Assembly: GCA_965263485.1 (NCBI GenBank)
Contig: CBDHHO010000004.1
Coordinates: forward strand, 2,046,001 to 2,110,000
DNA from: Haliotispira sp965263485
GTDB lineage: Bacteria > Spirochaetota > Spirochaetia > SP-2023
Direction: 5' to 3'
Length of the DNA stretch: 64,000 nucleotides
Shown here: positions 8,301 through 16,733 of the stretch, piece by piece
Position numbering within the stretch: the first letter of the stretch is position 1
Layout of the letters: each line of letters opens with the position of its first letter
Program-made: the position numbers and the translations under genes
Notes under the pieces: model-generated
The model's input: only the letters and a program-made list of their open reading frames with translations
Databases searched by the model: none
Told to the model about the DNA's origin: nothing

Positions 8301-9387
8301 AGCTCGGCGCACGAAAAAACAGTGCGAGGCTCAGAAGCAGGAAAAATAAAATACCCAACCAGCCGCTGAGCCACGGCGGAATATACCCTTGGACACCGGC
8401 AATCCCGGCGTAGAGGCGGAAAATATAGAACAACACAGCAATGCCAATACTGGCCAGCAGGCTCATTAACAGGGTATTCTGGCGGAATCGAGCCACCATT
8501 GCCAAGCCAATCAATGAAACAATCAACGGCGTAAACGGAAAGGCAAAACGCTGGTGAAAGCTTACTGCCGTATCTAGATAGGGCAACTGGCGCTGCTTTA
8601 AGGAATTCAGATATTCATAGGCCACGTTTAGGGTCATCTCTTCAATCGGCAAATTCTGGGTCTGAAAGCTCTGCATAGGTTCGTTGAGGTCCTCATCGGC
8701 GAGCAAAGCCTCCTGCCGTTCGGTAACTTCTCCCTCCGGGCCGTAGTCAAAGATCCTGGCCTGCTGCAAACGCCACATCTGATTCTCTTCGTCCCACACC
8801 GCCTGCACTGCGTCAATGCGGCGGCTCACGTTTCCGGTCTGATCTTTATCCACGATACTCAACTCCCGCATCTCTGTGGTTTCCGGGTCGTAGGAATTGG
8901 CTACATACAAGCGATTCCCCTCGTCGGTAATCGCCACGACCACTTCGCTGCGGCTTATTTGGTCTTGCTGGAATACCGTGGTGAAATATTCATTGCGTAG
9001 GCGTTCGCTGCGGGCCACAATAAAATTGTCAAAATAAAAAGTACCGAGACTGAGGAGCAGGCCGAAAACCAGAATCGGTATGGCAAAACCTACCAGAGAA
9101 ATCCCGCCGGAGTGGATCACCGTCATTTCCCGGTTGTCGTAGAGTGAAGAAAGGGTAAAGGCCAAGGCAAACAGCAGCGACAGCGGTGAAGAGTATGAAA
9201 TTGCCAAAGGAGCATACATACGTAATACATACCAGTAGTCACCGATGTTCAGATTGTCATTGGACAGGTAGCGCGTCAACTCGCCAAAAAAATAGACCAG
9301 TTCAAACATCACCACTGAAATCATCAGCATGCCCGTAAATACCGGAATCAGACTGCGGAATACCATGATGTAGAGGGTCTTCAGCAT
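8299..9387 (-). CDS. LptF/LptG-family permease of the lipopolysaccharide exporter
   Basis: A 362-residue YjgP/YjgQ-family inner-membrane protein with the usual order: two amino-terminal membrane segments (MVFRSLIPVFTGMLMISVVM and a second near residue 60), a periplasmic beta-jellyroll-like middle of about 150 residues, and three to four C-terminal segments. In the LptB2FG complex such proteins pull LPS from the inner membrane and pass it to the periplasmic bridge. A strong AGGAGG ribosome-binding site precedes the ATG. It follows the larger paralogue with a 29-base gap, so the two are one operon. Whether this member is LptF or LptG cannot be settled by eye. Confidence 0.88.
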   Translation of the reverse strand: MLKTLYIMVFRSLIPVFTGMLMISVVMFELVYFFGELTRYLSNDNLNIGDYWYVLRMYAPLAISYSSPLSLLFALAFTLSSLYDNREMTVIHSGGISLVGFAIPILVFGLLLSLGTFYFDNFIVARSERLRNEYFTTVFQQDQISRSEVVVAITDEGNRLYVANSYDPETTEMRELSIVDKDQTGNVSRRIDAVQAVWDEENQMWRLQQARIFDYGPEGEVTERQEALLADEDLNEPMQSFQTQNLPIEEMTLNVAYEYLNSLKQRQLPYLDTAVSFHQRFAFPFTPLIVSLIGLAMVARFRQNTLLMSLLASIGIAVLFYIFRLYAGIAGVQGYIPPWLSGWLGILFFLLLSLALFFRAPS

Positions 9388-9416
9388 TTTGCGTTGGCCT
9401 CCTGCTTTCGTCCGTT

Positions 9417-11003
9417 CTAGCCCCGTTGCCGCAGGAGCAAGAGCATGCCCAGGATCAGGAAGATGATACTACTGGCAAACATCAAAAAAAATGGCGGAAT
9501 GTTCAGATAGCTGCTGCGGCCCAGCAGGCGCCCGCCCGCCAGACTGAACCAGAAAATGCCGGAAAGGACCAGCCCCAGCAAGAATCCGATTGTACGTCCG
9601 TAGCGCTTTGCCAAAGACCCGAGGCCGAAGGCCAGGATCATAAACGGAATACAGGAAAACGATACGGCCCAGCGCATGTACAGGGCTAATTTATAGATAA
9701 ATATTTTGTTGTAGTTTGGCCCGCGAGGCCGATTGATCACCGCATCGTAGGCTGCCTTCAGGCGGTTTCGGGTCAGGTTTTCATCCGTAGTCAGATAAAA
9801 GCTCTTGTAGGATGAGCGGTAGTGCATTAAATATTCGGACATGCGCGCATCGTAGAGAGCCCGTGAGTCTTCCTGTTCGTTCTGAGCCTCGCGCAGAGTG
9901 CGAATGATCTCCCAAGACTGGCGGTCATCTGCTCCCAGGCTGTAAGTCTCGGTCACGTCGCCCAACAGTACATTGTAGAGCAGTGAAGTCGCCGTCATAT
10001 AACTGTATTTTTCGGGACTCGAATTACTGGCTATCGTAGTGCTCACATTATCCAAAACAAACGGCACTACGCCACTGGGCCGCTCCTCCGACAGGCGGGC
10101 TTTCTGGGCGAAAAAAATGCGACGATTGGAGTCTTGGTCGTAGTCGACAATAATTAGTTCACTGATGGTCTCATCGCTCACCGGGCCCGAGATAATATAC
10201 GTATTTCTGCCGCTGTCGTTGCGGAAGGACCGTACTGAATACGGGTTGATGATAACCTTTGGATTATTGCTCAGAAGCTGCAAAATAATTTTTTGGGTAT
10301 TAATGCGTCCCAGCGGCAGGAAGTAGTCGCTAAAGACAAAGCTGCTCAAAGCGGCCAGGAAGCTGCAAAACAGCAATGGCCCCAAGATGCTGGCCCGGCG
10401 CACACTGCACGTGCGGAAGGCCAGCATCTGGTTGCTGGCCCCCAAGTGCCCGACCGCCATCAGGGCGCCCACCAGCACTGAAAAGGGCAGACTCAAACTG
10501 ACGTTGTACGGAATATTGTAGTAAATCAGTCTCAAAATGGCCCAGAGAGGCAGCCCCTCGCCGGCATACTTGCGCGCCAGCAGCAGCAGGGCGTTGACCA
10601 GAAAGATGAAAAAGAAAAATGTAAACGAAATAAAAAATGAAAACAGAAACTCCGCAATGATATAACGGGGAATTATCGGAAAGCCCAGAAAGCGCAGCAA
10701 ATTAAAGGGTCGAAACAAGTAGAGCAGCTGCCCAAACTTGCGCCACTGCGAGTTGTAGCCCGGACGGGCTTTGGGCTCTTCGGGCTCTGGGCTCTCAGCG
10801 AGACTTTGCAGGGAATGCGTCGGAAGCTTTCTGGTATTTTCCCGGCGAGGATTTTTTTTACCAGAAAGGGCCGTTTGTTCGGCCCCGGTTTTACTCTCAT
10901 CTGTACTCGTCGGGGCCCTTGTCTGACTTGCTGCTGTGCTGCTGTGGCGGTCATAGTCCCAAGCGTTCTGCCCGGAGGAAGGATCGGTGGGAACTGTGCT
11001 CAT
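9417..11003 (-). CDS. LptF/LptG-family permease with long cytoplasmic N-terminal extension
   Basis: Partner of the permease encoded at 8299-9387. The conserved part begins around residue 105 (IPRYIIAEFLFSFFISFTFF) and has the family topology, with the strongly family-like stretch LPFSVLVGALMAVGHLGASN and a C-terminal set of membrane segments (FSCIPFMILAFGLGSLAKRY, GFLLGLVLSGIFWFSLAGG). Ahead of it is a hydrophilic, Ser/Thr/Pro-rich region of about 100 residues that usual LptF/G proteins lack. I chose the ATG at 11003 (MSTVPTDPSS) rather than the upstream start at 11078. Its presence implies an outer membrane carrying LPS or an LPS-like glycolipid, which fits the glycan cluster at 28.6-43.7 kb. 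Confidence 0.86.
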   Translation of the reverse strand: MSTVPTDPSSGQNAWDYDRHSSTAASQTRAPTSTDESKTGAEQTALSGKKNPRRENTRKLPTHSLQSLAESPEPEEPKARPGYNSQWRKFGQLLYLFRPFNLLRFLGFPIIPRYIIAEFLFSFFISFTFFFFIFLVNALLLLARKYAGEGLPLWAILRLIYYNIPYNVSLSLPFSVLVGALMAVGHLGASNQMLAFRTCSVRRASILGPLLFCSFLAALSSFVFSDYFLPLGRINTQKIILQLLSNNPKVIINPYSVRSFRNDSGRNTYIISGPVSDETISELIIVDYDQDSNRRIFFAQKARLSEERPSGVVPFVLDNVSTTIASNSSPEKYSYMTATSLLYNVLLGDVTETYSLGADDRQSWEIIRTLREAQNEQEDSRALYDARMSEYLMHYRSSYKSFYLTTDENLTRNRLKAAYDAVINRPRGPNYNKIFIYKLALYMRWAVSFSCIPFMILAFGLGSLAKRYGRTIGFLLGLVLSGIFWFSLAGGRLLGRSSYLNIPPFFLMFASSIIFLILGMLLLLRQRG

Positions 11004-11141
11004 GGATGCGGTGCGTAAATATGCGTAAATACACGTAAATAAATGGATAATAGCGAAATGCTGCTCCGAGCGACACAAGAACAGTGAGACAGGTCAACTA
11101 TCTCGTTGTTCTTGTGTCTTGGCGGATCCGATCCAAAAGAT

Positions 11142-12602
11142 TTACGCCGGACTTTCCTTGCCATCACCAATCCAGTCGGTGTGGAAGAACTGGCCGCGGG
11201 GGTGATCTACGCGCTCGTAGGTGTGTGAGCCGAAGTAGTCGCGCTGGGCTTGCAGCAAACTGGCGGGCAGCCATTCCGAAGAATAACCGTCAAAGAAGCT
11301 CAAGGCCGAAGAGAAGGTCGGCACCGGGATACCGGCCTTGACGCTTTCGGCCACAATGCGACGCCAGCTGGGCTGTGCCGTTTTTACCTTCTCGCTGAAG
11401 TAGGGTGCCAGCAGCAGATTGCTGAGTTTGGGATTCTTGTCGAAAGCTTCTTTGATTTTGCCGAGGAACACGCTGCGAATAATGCAGCCACCACGCCACA
11501 TCAAGGCGATGCCGCCGTAGTTCAGTTCCCAGTTGTACTCTTTGGCTGCCTGGTGCATCAGCATATAGCCTTGGGAATAAGAGACGATTTTGGAGGCCAA
11601 CAGAGCCAGGCGCAGGTCTTCAAGGATTTCCTTGCGTTCGCGCCCATCATCAATTCTGGTGATCTTGCGCTGAAAGTGCCGGGCCGCCTCCACCCGCTCT
11701 TCCTTCATTGAAGAAATGTAGCGGGCAAACACTGATTCACCGATCAGTGTTAACGGAATACCCAATTCCAAGGCGTTGATGCCGGTCCACTTGCCAGTAC
11801 CTTTCTGGCCGGCCGTGTCGAGAATTTGTTCGACAACCGGCTTGCCGTTATTCTGGCGTTTCAGAATGTCGGCGGTGATTTCAATCAAGTAGCTGTCCAA
11901 CTCGCCCTTGTTCCACTCTTCAAAGGTCTGCTGCATTTCGGTGTAGCTCATGCCCAAACCATCACGCATAAACTGGTAGGCCTCGCAGATCAGCTGCATG
12001 TCGCCATATTCGATGCCGTTGTGCACCATCTTGACAAAGTGTCCGGCACCTTCGGGGCCGACCCAGTCGCAGCAGGCTTCGCCGCCATTGGTCTTGGCAG
12101 CTATGGATTGGAAAATTTCCATGACCAACGGCCAAGCTTCCGGCGAACCGCCGGGCATCATTGAAGGGCCCAAGCGCGCGCCCTCTTCGCCGCCGGAAAC
12201 GCCGACACCCAAGAACAGAATCCCTTTGGCTTTGAGCTCTTTCACGCGGCGGGTCGTATCGGAGAACAGCGAGTTGCCGCCATCGATGATACAGTCGCCT
12301 TTTTCCAGCAGCGGCAACAGCTGCTCGGCAAAGGCATCGACTGCAGAGCCGGCTTGGACCATCAGTAGGATCTTGCGTGGCCGTTCCAGTTTGGCCACAA
12401 AGTCTTCGAGGCTATTGGCTCCGATCAGATTCTCCCAGGATTTTTCGGTTTTCTTGGCTTCGGCGAGGAAGTTCCCGACCTTGCTGACAGTGCGGTTGTA
12501 AACGGCCACACGGAAACCGTGGTCCGTCATGTTCAAAATCAGGTTGCGACCCATGACGGCTACGCCGACAACGCCAATTTGAGCCAAGCTCTCACCACTC
12601 AT
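11142..12602 (-). CDS. gnd: 6-Phosphogluconate dehydrogenase, decarboxylating
   Basis: Oxidises 6-phosphogluconate to ribulose 5-phosphate and CO2 with NADP(H). The nucleotide-binding start GVVGVAVMGRNLILNMTDHG, the DGGNSLF and VSGGEEGARLGPSMMPGG blocks, and the catalytic KMVHNGIEYGDMQLICEAY are all present. The 486-residue length is normal. A clear AGGAG site sits eight bases before the ATG and lies directly beside a short palindromic repeat (12617-12677). With gntK at 5994-6515 it forms a gluconate utilisation route. Confidence 0.97.
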   Translation of the reverse strand: MSGESLAQIGVVGVAVMGRNLILNMTDHGFRVAVYNRTVSKVGNFLAEAKKTEKSWENLIGANSLEDFVAKLERPRKILLMVQAGSAVDAFAEQLLPLLEKGDCIIDGGNSLFSDTTRRVKELKAKGILFLGVGVSGGEEGARLGPSMMPGGSPEAWPLVMEIFQSIAAKTNGGEACCDWVGPEGAGHFVKMVHNGIEYGDMQLICEAYQFMRDGLGMSYTEMQQTFEEWNKGELDSYLIEITADILKRQNNGKPVVEQILDTAGQKGTGKWTGINALELGIPLTLIGESVFARYISSMKEERVEAARHFQRKITRIDDGRERKEILEDLRLALLASKIVSYSQGYMLMHQAAKEYNWELNYGGIALMWRGGCIIRSVFLGKIKEAFDKNPKLSNLLLAPYFSEKVKTAQPSWRRIVAESVKAGIPVPTFSSALSFFDGYSSEWLPASLLQAQRDYFGSHTYERVDHPRGQFFHTDWIGDGKESPA

Positions 12603-12616
12603 AAAAAAACTCCTAA

Positions 12617-12677
12617 TGGGACCTCTAAAAATTCCAATCTCGCTGATTCAGCATCGAAAGCGAATTTTTAGAGGTCC
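12617..12677. repeat. Short palindromic element, about 60 bp, upstream of gnd
   Basis: GGGACCTCTAAAAATTCC and GCGAATTTTTAGAGGTCC are inverted ends separated by only about 25 bases, i.e. an internally deleted family member. The flanking sequences both read CTAAT. It lies immediately upstream of the gnd ribosome-binding site, so it would be part of the gnd leader RNA as a hairpin. Confidence 0.7.
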
Positions 12678-12811
12678 ACTAATGAATAAAAGTACGGTGT
12701 TTGCAGCTTCGCTAGAAGCGCAAAAATGATAAATGATAAACGCTTAGACTATCTTATTTGCTTTTTTCGTTTTTGTACAGTGTCTGTTTTTGTGCCGCTT
12801 AATTCGAGCGA

Positions 12812-12945
12812 AGGGGACCTCTAAAAATTCCAATTGGTGTTGAGCCCGGTACTTCGGTGCACCTTGAATTTCTAATCCTCGCGCTCCGCGCTCAGATTGA
12901 AATTCTACGGCACTCAGCAACCGAAAACAGGCCCGACCTTCCTTG
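12812..12945. repeat. Second repeat type (element B half) joined to a family left end
   Basis: It begins with GGGGACCTCTAAAAATTCC and continues with a block whose reverse complement (TGAGTGCCGTAGAATTTC, then GAAATTCAAGGTGCACCG) is found at 35200-35253 plus 35422-35440. Here that block is uninterrupted, giving the empty site for the insertion at 35254-35417. The gap 12603-12955 contains only this and the short element at 12617. Confidence 0.65.
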
Positions 12946-12955
12946 CTCAGACGTC

Positions 12956-14023
12956 CTATTCGTCCTCTTTCAGCCCGGTAATTTCGCGGTGGCTCAGGCC
13001 GGTAAACCTTGCAATCTGCTCAATCGACAGCCCGGATTCTTTCATTTTCCGGGCAGCTTCACGCCGTTCTTCTTCCCGACCTTCTTCCCGACCTTTTCGC
13101 ATGCCCAGTTTTTCACCTTCTTCCCGGCCTTCTTTCCGGCCTTTCCGCATGCCTAGTTTTTCACCTTCTTTCCGGCCTTCTTTCCGGCCTTTCCGCATGC
13201 CCAGTTTTTCGCCTTCTTCCCGTCCTTTCCGCATGCCCAGTTTTTCGCCTTCTTGTCTGCCCTCAGCTTTTAGATCTTCTGCCAGTGTTGCCAACATCTT
13301 CTGTACCTCCTCTGGTGCGGTGATTTGATTGTATTCTGATTCGTTCATGCCCTCGCCAAACAGCAAGGCAATCCAGCGCCTGAAAATGGTGATTTCGGGC
13401 CCGGGTTCATCGCGCAGGAATTCTATGATTTGCGGGATTCGCGCTTCCCACTCCCCTGGTCTGCCGTATTTCTCGGCACAAATTACCGCGCTGATGAGGT
13501 TGTGCAATTTGTGGATTTTTGGGTCGGGGATGCGCTTCTCGTCAATGAGAGCATATTGAAAGTGGGGTAGGTATTTTGCGGGTATTTCGTTGCTGCTGAT
13601 CAGTTCGCTGGTGCTGCGGGGCGCATTCCAGGGGCGGTCTCCGTTGTAGAGCACCAATGGAAATACTGGGGGCAACTTGCCTTTGCTGTTTTTGCCTTCC
13701 TTGATGAGGCGTTCGTAAAACAGGGATATATAGCTGAGCAGGCGGATGGCCATATGCCTGGGGGCTGTGGACTGGAATTCGAGCAGGATATACAGATAGG
13801 CTGTTTGGCTGTCTTGGTTGTCTTGGTTATCTAGGCGCACCTCGTAAAGCAGGTCCGATTCGCGCTGCTGGAGCGTGGCAGAGAGGTGGGACGGGTCGAG
13901 TTTGCGCAGGCTGTCGGGCTGGATTTTGACGCTAAAGTCCTCCTCAACGAAGGCGTGGATGAGTTTGCACAGGATTGCCGGGTTCGAAAACAGGTATTTG
14001 TACGCGCTGTCGCAACTTGCCAT
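12956..14023 (-). CDS. Rpn-type recombination-promoting nuclease / YhgA-like putative transposase
   Basis: 355 residues. The start MASCDSAYKYLFSNP and the block YLYILLEFQSTAPRHMAIRL followed by PPVFPLVLYNGDRPW are typical of the YhgA-like (Transposase_31, PF04754) family, PD-(D/E)XK-fold nucleases related to RpnA-E, which promote RecA-independent recombination. The C-terminal 100 residues are a tandem run of four GEKLGMRKGR units separated by EEG/KEG spacers, then KMKESGLSIEQIARFTGLS, a short helix-turn-helix-like end. The repeats are reflected in the DNA between about 13070 and 13260. The neighbour at 14125-15057 has a different nuclease head but almost the same end. Confidence 0.82.
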   Translation of the reverse strand: MASCDSAYKYLFSNPAILCKLIHAFVEEDFSVKIQPDSLRKLDPSHLSATLQQRESDLLYEVRLDNQDNQDSQTAYLYILLEFQSTAPRHMAIRLLSYISLFYERLIKEGKNSKGKLPPVFPLVLYNGDRPWNAPRSTSELISSNEIPAKYLPHFQYALIDEKRIPDPKIHKLHNLISAVICAEKYGRPGEWEARIPQIIEFLRDEPGPEITIFRRWIALLFGEGMNESEYNQITAPEEVQKMLATLAEDLKAEGRQEGEKLGMRKGREEGEKLGMRKGRKEGRKEGEKLGMRKGRKEGREEGEKLGMRKGREEGREEERREAARKMKESGLSIEQIARFTGLSHREITGLKEDE

Positions 14024-14124
14024 AGCTTCAATATAGCTGTTTTGTCCATATGGCGCAATAAAAAGAGGGATGGGGATATATCAGCGGCGGCGGCAATCTG
14101 TTGGCCGACCCCCTCACAGGCTTC

Positions 14125-15057
14125 CTATTCGCCCTCTCTCAGCCCGGTAATTTCGCGATGGCTCAGGCCGGTAAACCTTGAAATCTGTTCAATCGACAGC
14201 CCGGATTCTTTCATTTTTCGGGCAGCTTCACGCCGGCCTTCTTCCCGACCTTCTTTCCGGCCTTTCCGCATGCCTAGTTTTTCACCTTCTTGTCTGCCTT
14301 CTTCCCGACCTTCTTCCCGTCCTTCTTCCCGTCCTTCTTCCCGTCCTTTCTGCCGGATGGTATCTTCGCGATTGCTTTGATCTAGGTTCTGCTTGAGCCG
14401 CGCCTCGTATTGCGACACCAGACTCGTGTCCCGGGTGAAATCCTCGTAGGCGCGGTGCGCTTTCTGGATCATTTCATCACTTTCGAGCAGTGTGGTCAGG
14501 CCCTCCATGTCGACTCCCTCCTTGTTGAAATAGGCCACCCATGATCTCAGCGCGGGCCCTTTCAGTTGTTCTTTCTTGGCTTTGGGAAGACTGATAAAGT
14601 GCAGCATGCAGTGCTCGCTCAGCACCTCGTGGGGCGGCCTCTGTTCTGTGAGCAGAAAGCACTGGTGTGCCTTCCGGCTTTCGGGGAATAAATCGAAATC
14701 CAACAGATTGATGCAGATGACGGGCTGGAGATCTTTATAAATGGAGCCTTCTTTGAGCTGTTCACTGTAGGATCTGGCCCAGTAGTAGAGGCTGCGGTTC
14801 CGGTAGACTTGGTTCCCGATGCTCTGCATTTCGATGTTGTAGATTCTGCCCTTTGCGTCTTTGGCCTTGATATCTAGGATGCTTTCTTTCTCTGCTGCGG
14901 TATTTTTCAGGTTAAAGGTGTTGAGCAGGGTGATTTCGGCCACTGGTCCCAGCCCGGAGTCGGAAAGGACGGCGTTGATAAAGCCGAGCGTGAGATCTTT
15001 GTGCTGTTCGCTACCGAACAGGTAGCGGAAGTAGAAGTCGTTCGTGGGGCTGACCAT
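14125..15057 (-). CDS. PD-(D/E)XK nuclease family transposase-like protein
   Basis: 310 residues. PTNDFYFRYLFGSEQHKD, ESILDIKAKDAKGRIYNIEM and RSLYYWARSYSEQLKEG are hallmarks of the PDDEXK_2 (PF12784) family; the catalytic D and E-x-Q-like residues lie in LDIKA and NIEMQ. After about residue 225 the chain becomes a run of REEG units, one GEKLGMRKGR unit and REAARKMKESGLSIEQISRF, nearly identical in protein and DNA to the end of the 12956-14023 gene. These proteins occur in many copies per genome and are not proven transposases. Confidence 0.82.
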   Translation of the reverse strand: MVSPTNDFYFRYLFGSEQHKDLTLGFINAVLSDSGLGPVAEITLLNTFNLKNTAAEKESILDIKAKDAKGRIYNIEMQSIGNQVYRNRSLYYWARSYSEQLKEGSIYKDLQPVICINLLDFDLFPESRKAHQCFLLTEQRPPHEVLSEHCMLHFISLPKAKKEQLKGPALRSWVAYFNKEGVDMEGLTTLLESDEMIQKAHRAYEDFTRDTSLVSQYEARLKQNLDQSNREDTIRQKGREEGREEGREEGREEGRQEGEKLGMRKGRKEGREEGRREAARKMKESGLSIEQISRFTGLSHREITGLREGE

Positions 15058-15185
15058 GCCTGAATTGTAGCTGCCGGGAAACTGTGGGGCAAGGCCAGCC
15101 CGGCATTAGAGCCCCGGCTCTGAAGGCCCCATCCAGGGGCGTTCTCTGATGGGAACCCCAGAGGCCTTTAGGCCTGCTGGTCGGA

Positions 15186-16526
15186 TTATTGCGGCGTATA
15201 ATCGCTGTCGACCAACGTATAGGGAGGGGTGTTGCTGCTGTCGTAGCTGTAAGTGTCAATGGTCAGACCGCTGCCGCAGTTAGTTTTGGCCTCTTTGATT
15301 TCCGGGTGGTCTTTGAAGTTTTCATGCACCAGCAACTCAGTCAGCGGGTTGGTACCGTCCGGAGCACAGGCCTCGATACTCAGCACAGTATAGGGAGCAG
15401 AGGGATCAGCAGGATCAGGGAGAGTTAGGGTCTGCATGCCCCGTATATCAGCCTTTGTGAGCTTGTTGCCACTCAAAGTCAGGTCGTCCAAGGTAGTATT
15501 TGCCGACAAGTCAATGCTGGTGAGCTTATTATTGCTGATGTCTAAAGCCAGCAGACTAGTGTTTTTTGAGAGATCAATATGGTTTACCGCATTGTCTTGT
15601 ATGAATAAAGCTCCCAGACCAGTCAAGTACTGAATGCTACTCGTGTTTACGATACCAAAGTTATTTATATCAAAACTAACTATATTTTGGAGGTCTGGGT
15701 CGACTGTGTTCAGCCAGCCCTGGTCAAGGGAATTAGGGGCATCCTGTTCCAAGGCAACGCGAAGCTTGTCATTGGGAATATAGAGGACATCGCCACTTTT
15801 CAGCACGACATCGTAGGTCTTCTCTTCGTCTGGGGTGCTGACGTTATAGGTTATCGGATCGAGAAAATCGTTTGCAGTCTTGCCGGACTCTTGCACAGTG
15901 TTTCCGATCTTGACATTGACTCCGGGCTCGGAGCCAAAAGTGGTAGTCAAATTGTTCTGAAGGCCCTTAAAGGCGGTGAGCTGGGCGGCAGGAACTTCAA
16001 CAATAATTTGTTGATTGGCGTCATCAATGGTACCAGGAATATTTACTCCGGTTGGATTCTGACTATTCAGGAACTCGAAAGACTGTAGCTCCGCCGGCGG
16101 AATCACAGCGGGCGGTGCCGGGGTGCGAGGGCCAACGGGCGGTGTGGGAGTGCTAGGGGCAACGGGAGGTGCCGGGGTTGTGACAGGGCCCTGATCAAGT
16201 TCGGGATCGAGTTCGGAATCGAGAATACAGGGTGGCAGATCGCAGGAAGACAGCAAAAAAGGGATGAGAGTCAGGAAGAAAATAAATCTGGAATTTATGG
16301 ATGAAAATATCCGCTTGGAGAACACTCCCCCCACAGGCGAGTGCCAAAGGAAGGATGGGAAGGATCGAAAAGAAGGCAAATGGGTGCAAAAACCCCGCAG
16401 AAAAGAAAATTTTCCGCGGTATGGCGCTAATGTTTGGGGCTTTCTGGGAGAGGATGGAAGTGCAGCGATGAGCGATGAGCGATGAGCGATGAGCGATGAG
16501 CGAATTCTACTGAACTTGTGCTTCAT
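15186..16526 (-). CDS. Leucine-rich-repeat lipoprotein behind a heptanucleotide-repeat leader (in frame)
   Basis: An open frame of 446 codons from ATG at 16526. The first 25 codons contain SSLIAHR-type repeats encoded by five 7-bp units (16467-16501). A lipobox follows (FFLTLIPFLLSSC, Cys at residue 95), giving a lipid-anchored surface or periplasmic protein. The mature part has a Pro/Thr-rich linker (PAPPVAPSTPTPP), a domain of about 170 residues, then leucine-rich repeats around residues 320-390 (LLALDISNNKLTSIDLSANT, LDDLTLSGNKLTKADIRG), and a tail with two Cys. LRR lipoproteins of this sort often bind host or environmental ligands. The 94 residues before the Cys are far longer than a normal signal peptide; an internal GTG about 20 codons before the Cys is an alternative start. 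Confidence 0.72.
   Translation of the reverse strand: MKHKFSRIRSSLIAHRSSLIAALPSSPRKPQTLAPYRGKFSFLRGFCTHLPSFRSFPSFLWHSPVGGVFSKRIFSSINSRFIFFLTLIPFLLSSCDLPPCILDSELDPELDQGPVTTPAPPVAPSTPTPPVGPRTPAPPAVIPPAELQSFEFLNSQNPTGVNIPGTIDDANQQIIVEVPAAQLTAFKGLQNNLTTTFGSEPGVNVKIGNTVQESGKTANDFLDPITYNVSTPDEEKTYDVVLKSGDVLYIPNDKLRVALEQDAPNSLDQGWLNTVDPDLQNIVSFDINNFGIVNTSSIQYLTGLGALFIQDNAVNHIDLSKNTSLLALDISNNKLTSIDLSANTTLDDLTLSGNKLTKADIRGMQTLTLPDPADPSAPYTVLSIEACAPDGTNPLTELLVHENFKDHPEIKEAKTNCGSGLTIDTYSYDSSNTPPYTLVDSDYTPQ
16467..16501. repeat. Heptanucleotide tandem repeat, five units of GATGAGC
   Basis: Five perfect 7-bp units lie within codons 8-20 of the lipoprotein gene read on the minus strand. Because 7 is not a multiple of 3, gain or loss of one unit changes the downstream frame. 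Six units occur at the second locus (27733-27774). Confidence 0.95.
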
Positions 16527-16611
16527 TATGCAATACTCCTGAGTATTATTATGCGAAATAACACATAAATATGATATTCTGAGGAGGGTCGGAATGGTCT
16601 CGATAAAATAA
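16527..16611 (-). promoter_or_regulatory. Conserved lipoprotein leader with ribosome-binding site in an inverted repeat
   Basis: On the minus strand the sequence AATACTCAGGAGTATT is self-complementary and contains the AGGAG ribosome-binding site, ending about 6 bases before the ATG at 16526. The same arrangement with small changes (AATACCAAGGAGTATT) precedes the second locus at 27800-27870, together with a conserved upstream block (ACCATTCCGACC and GCATAATAATA). Conservation of the leader between two unrelated lipoproteins suggests common control. Confidence 0.5.
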
Positions 16612-16630
16612 GGGGACCTCTAAAATCTAC
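16612..16630. repeat. Solo left end of the palindromic element family
   Basis: GGGGACCTCTAAAATCTACC matches the family left end but no partner was found before radC at 16734. It lies between the divergent lipoprotein and radC genes. Confidence 0.55.
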
Positions 16631-16733
16631 CGAGGAGCCAAGACGATAATGGTTTTGGGTTTTGGGGTCAAGGGGTGATTCCAAAGGGGGGGCCGGGTGC
16701 AGGGATTTGTGCTTAGGGATTTTAAGGGTGTGA

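Noticed and set aside
13070..13260. Regular repeats that might be a CRISPR array
   Set aside because: The units are contiguous, in frame and encode protein repeats; there are no unique spacers of constant length.
12897..13328. Plus-strand Ser/Pro/Phe-rich repeat proteins opposite the Rpn-type tails (also 13886-14380)
   Set aside because: They are shadows of the GEKLGMRKGR and REEG coding repeats on the minus strand.
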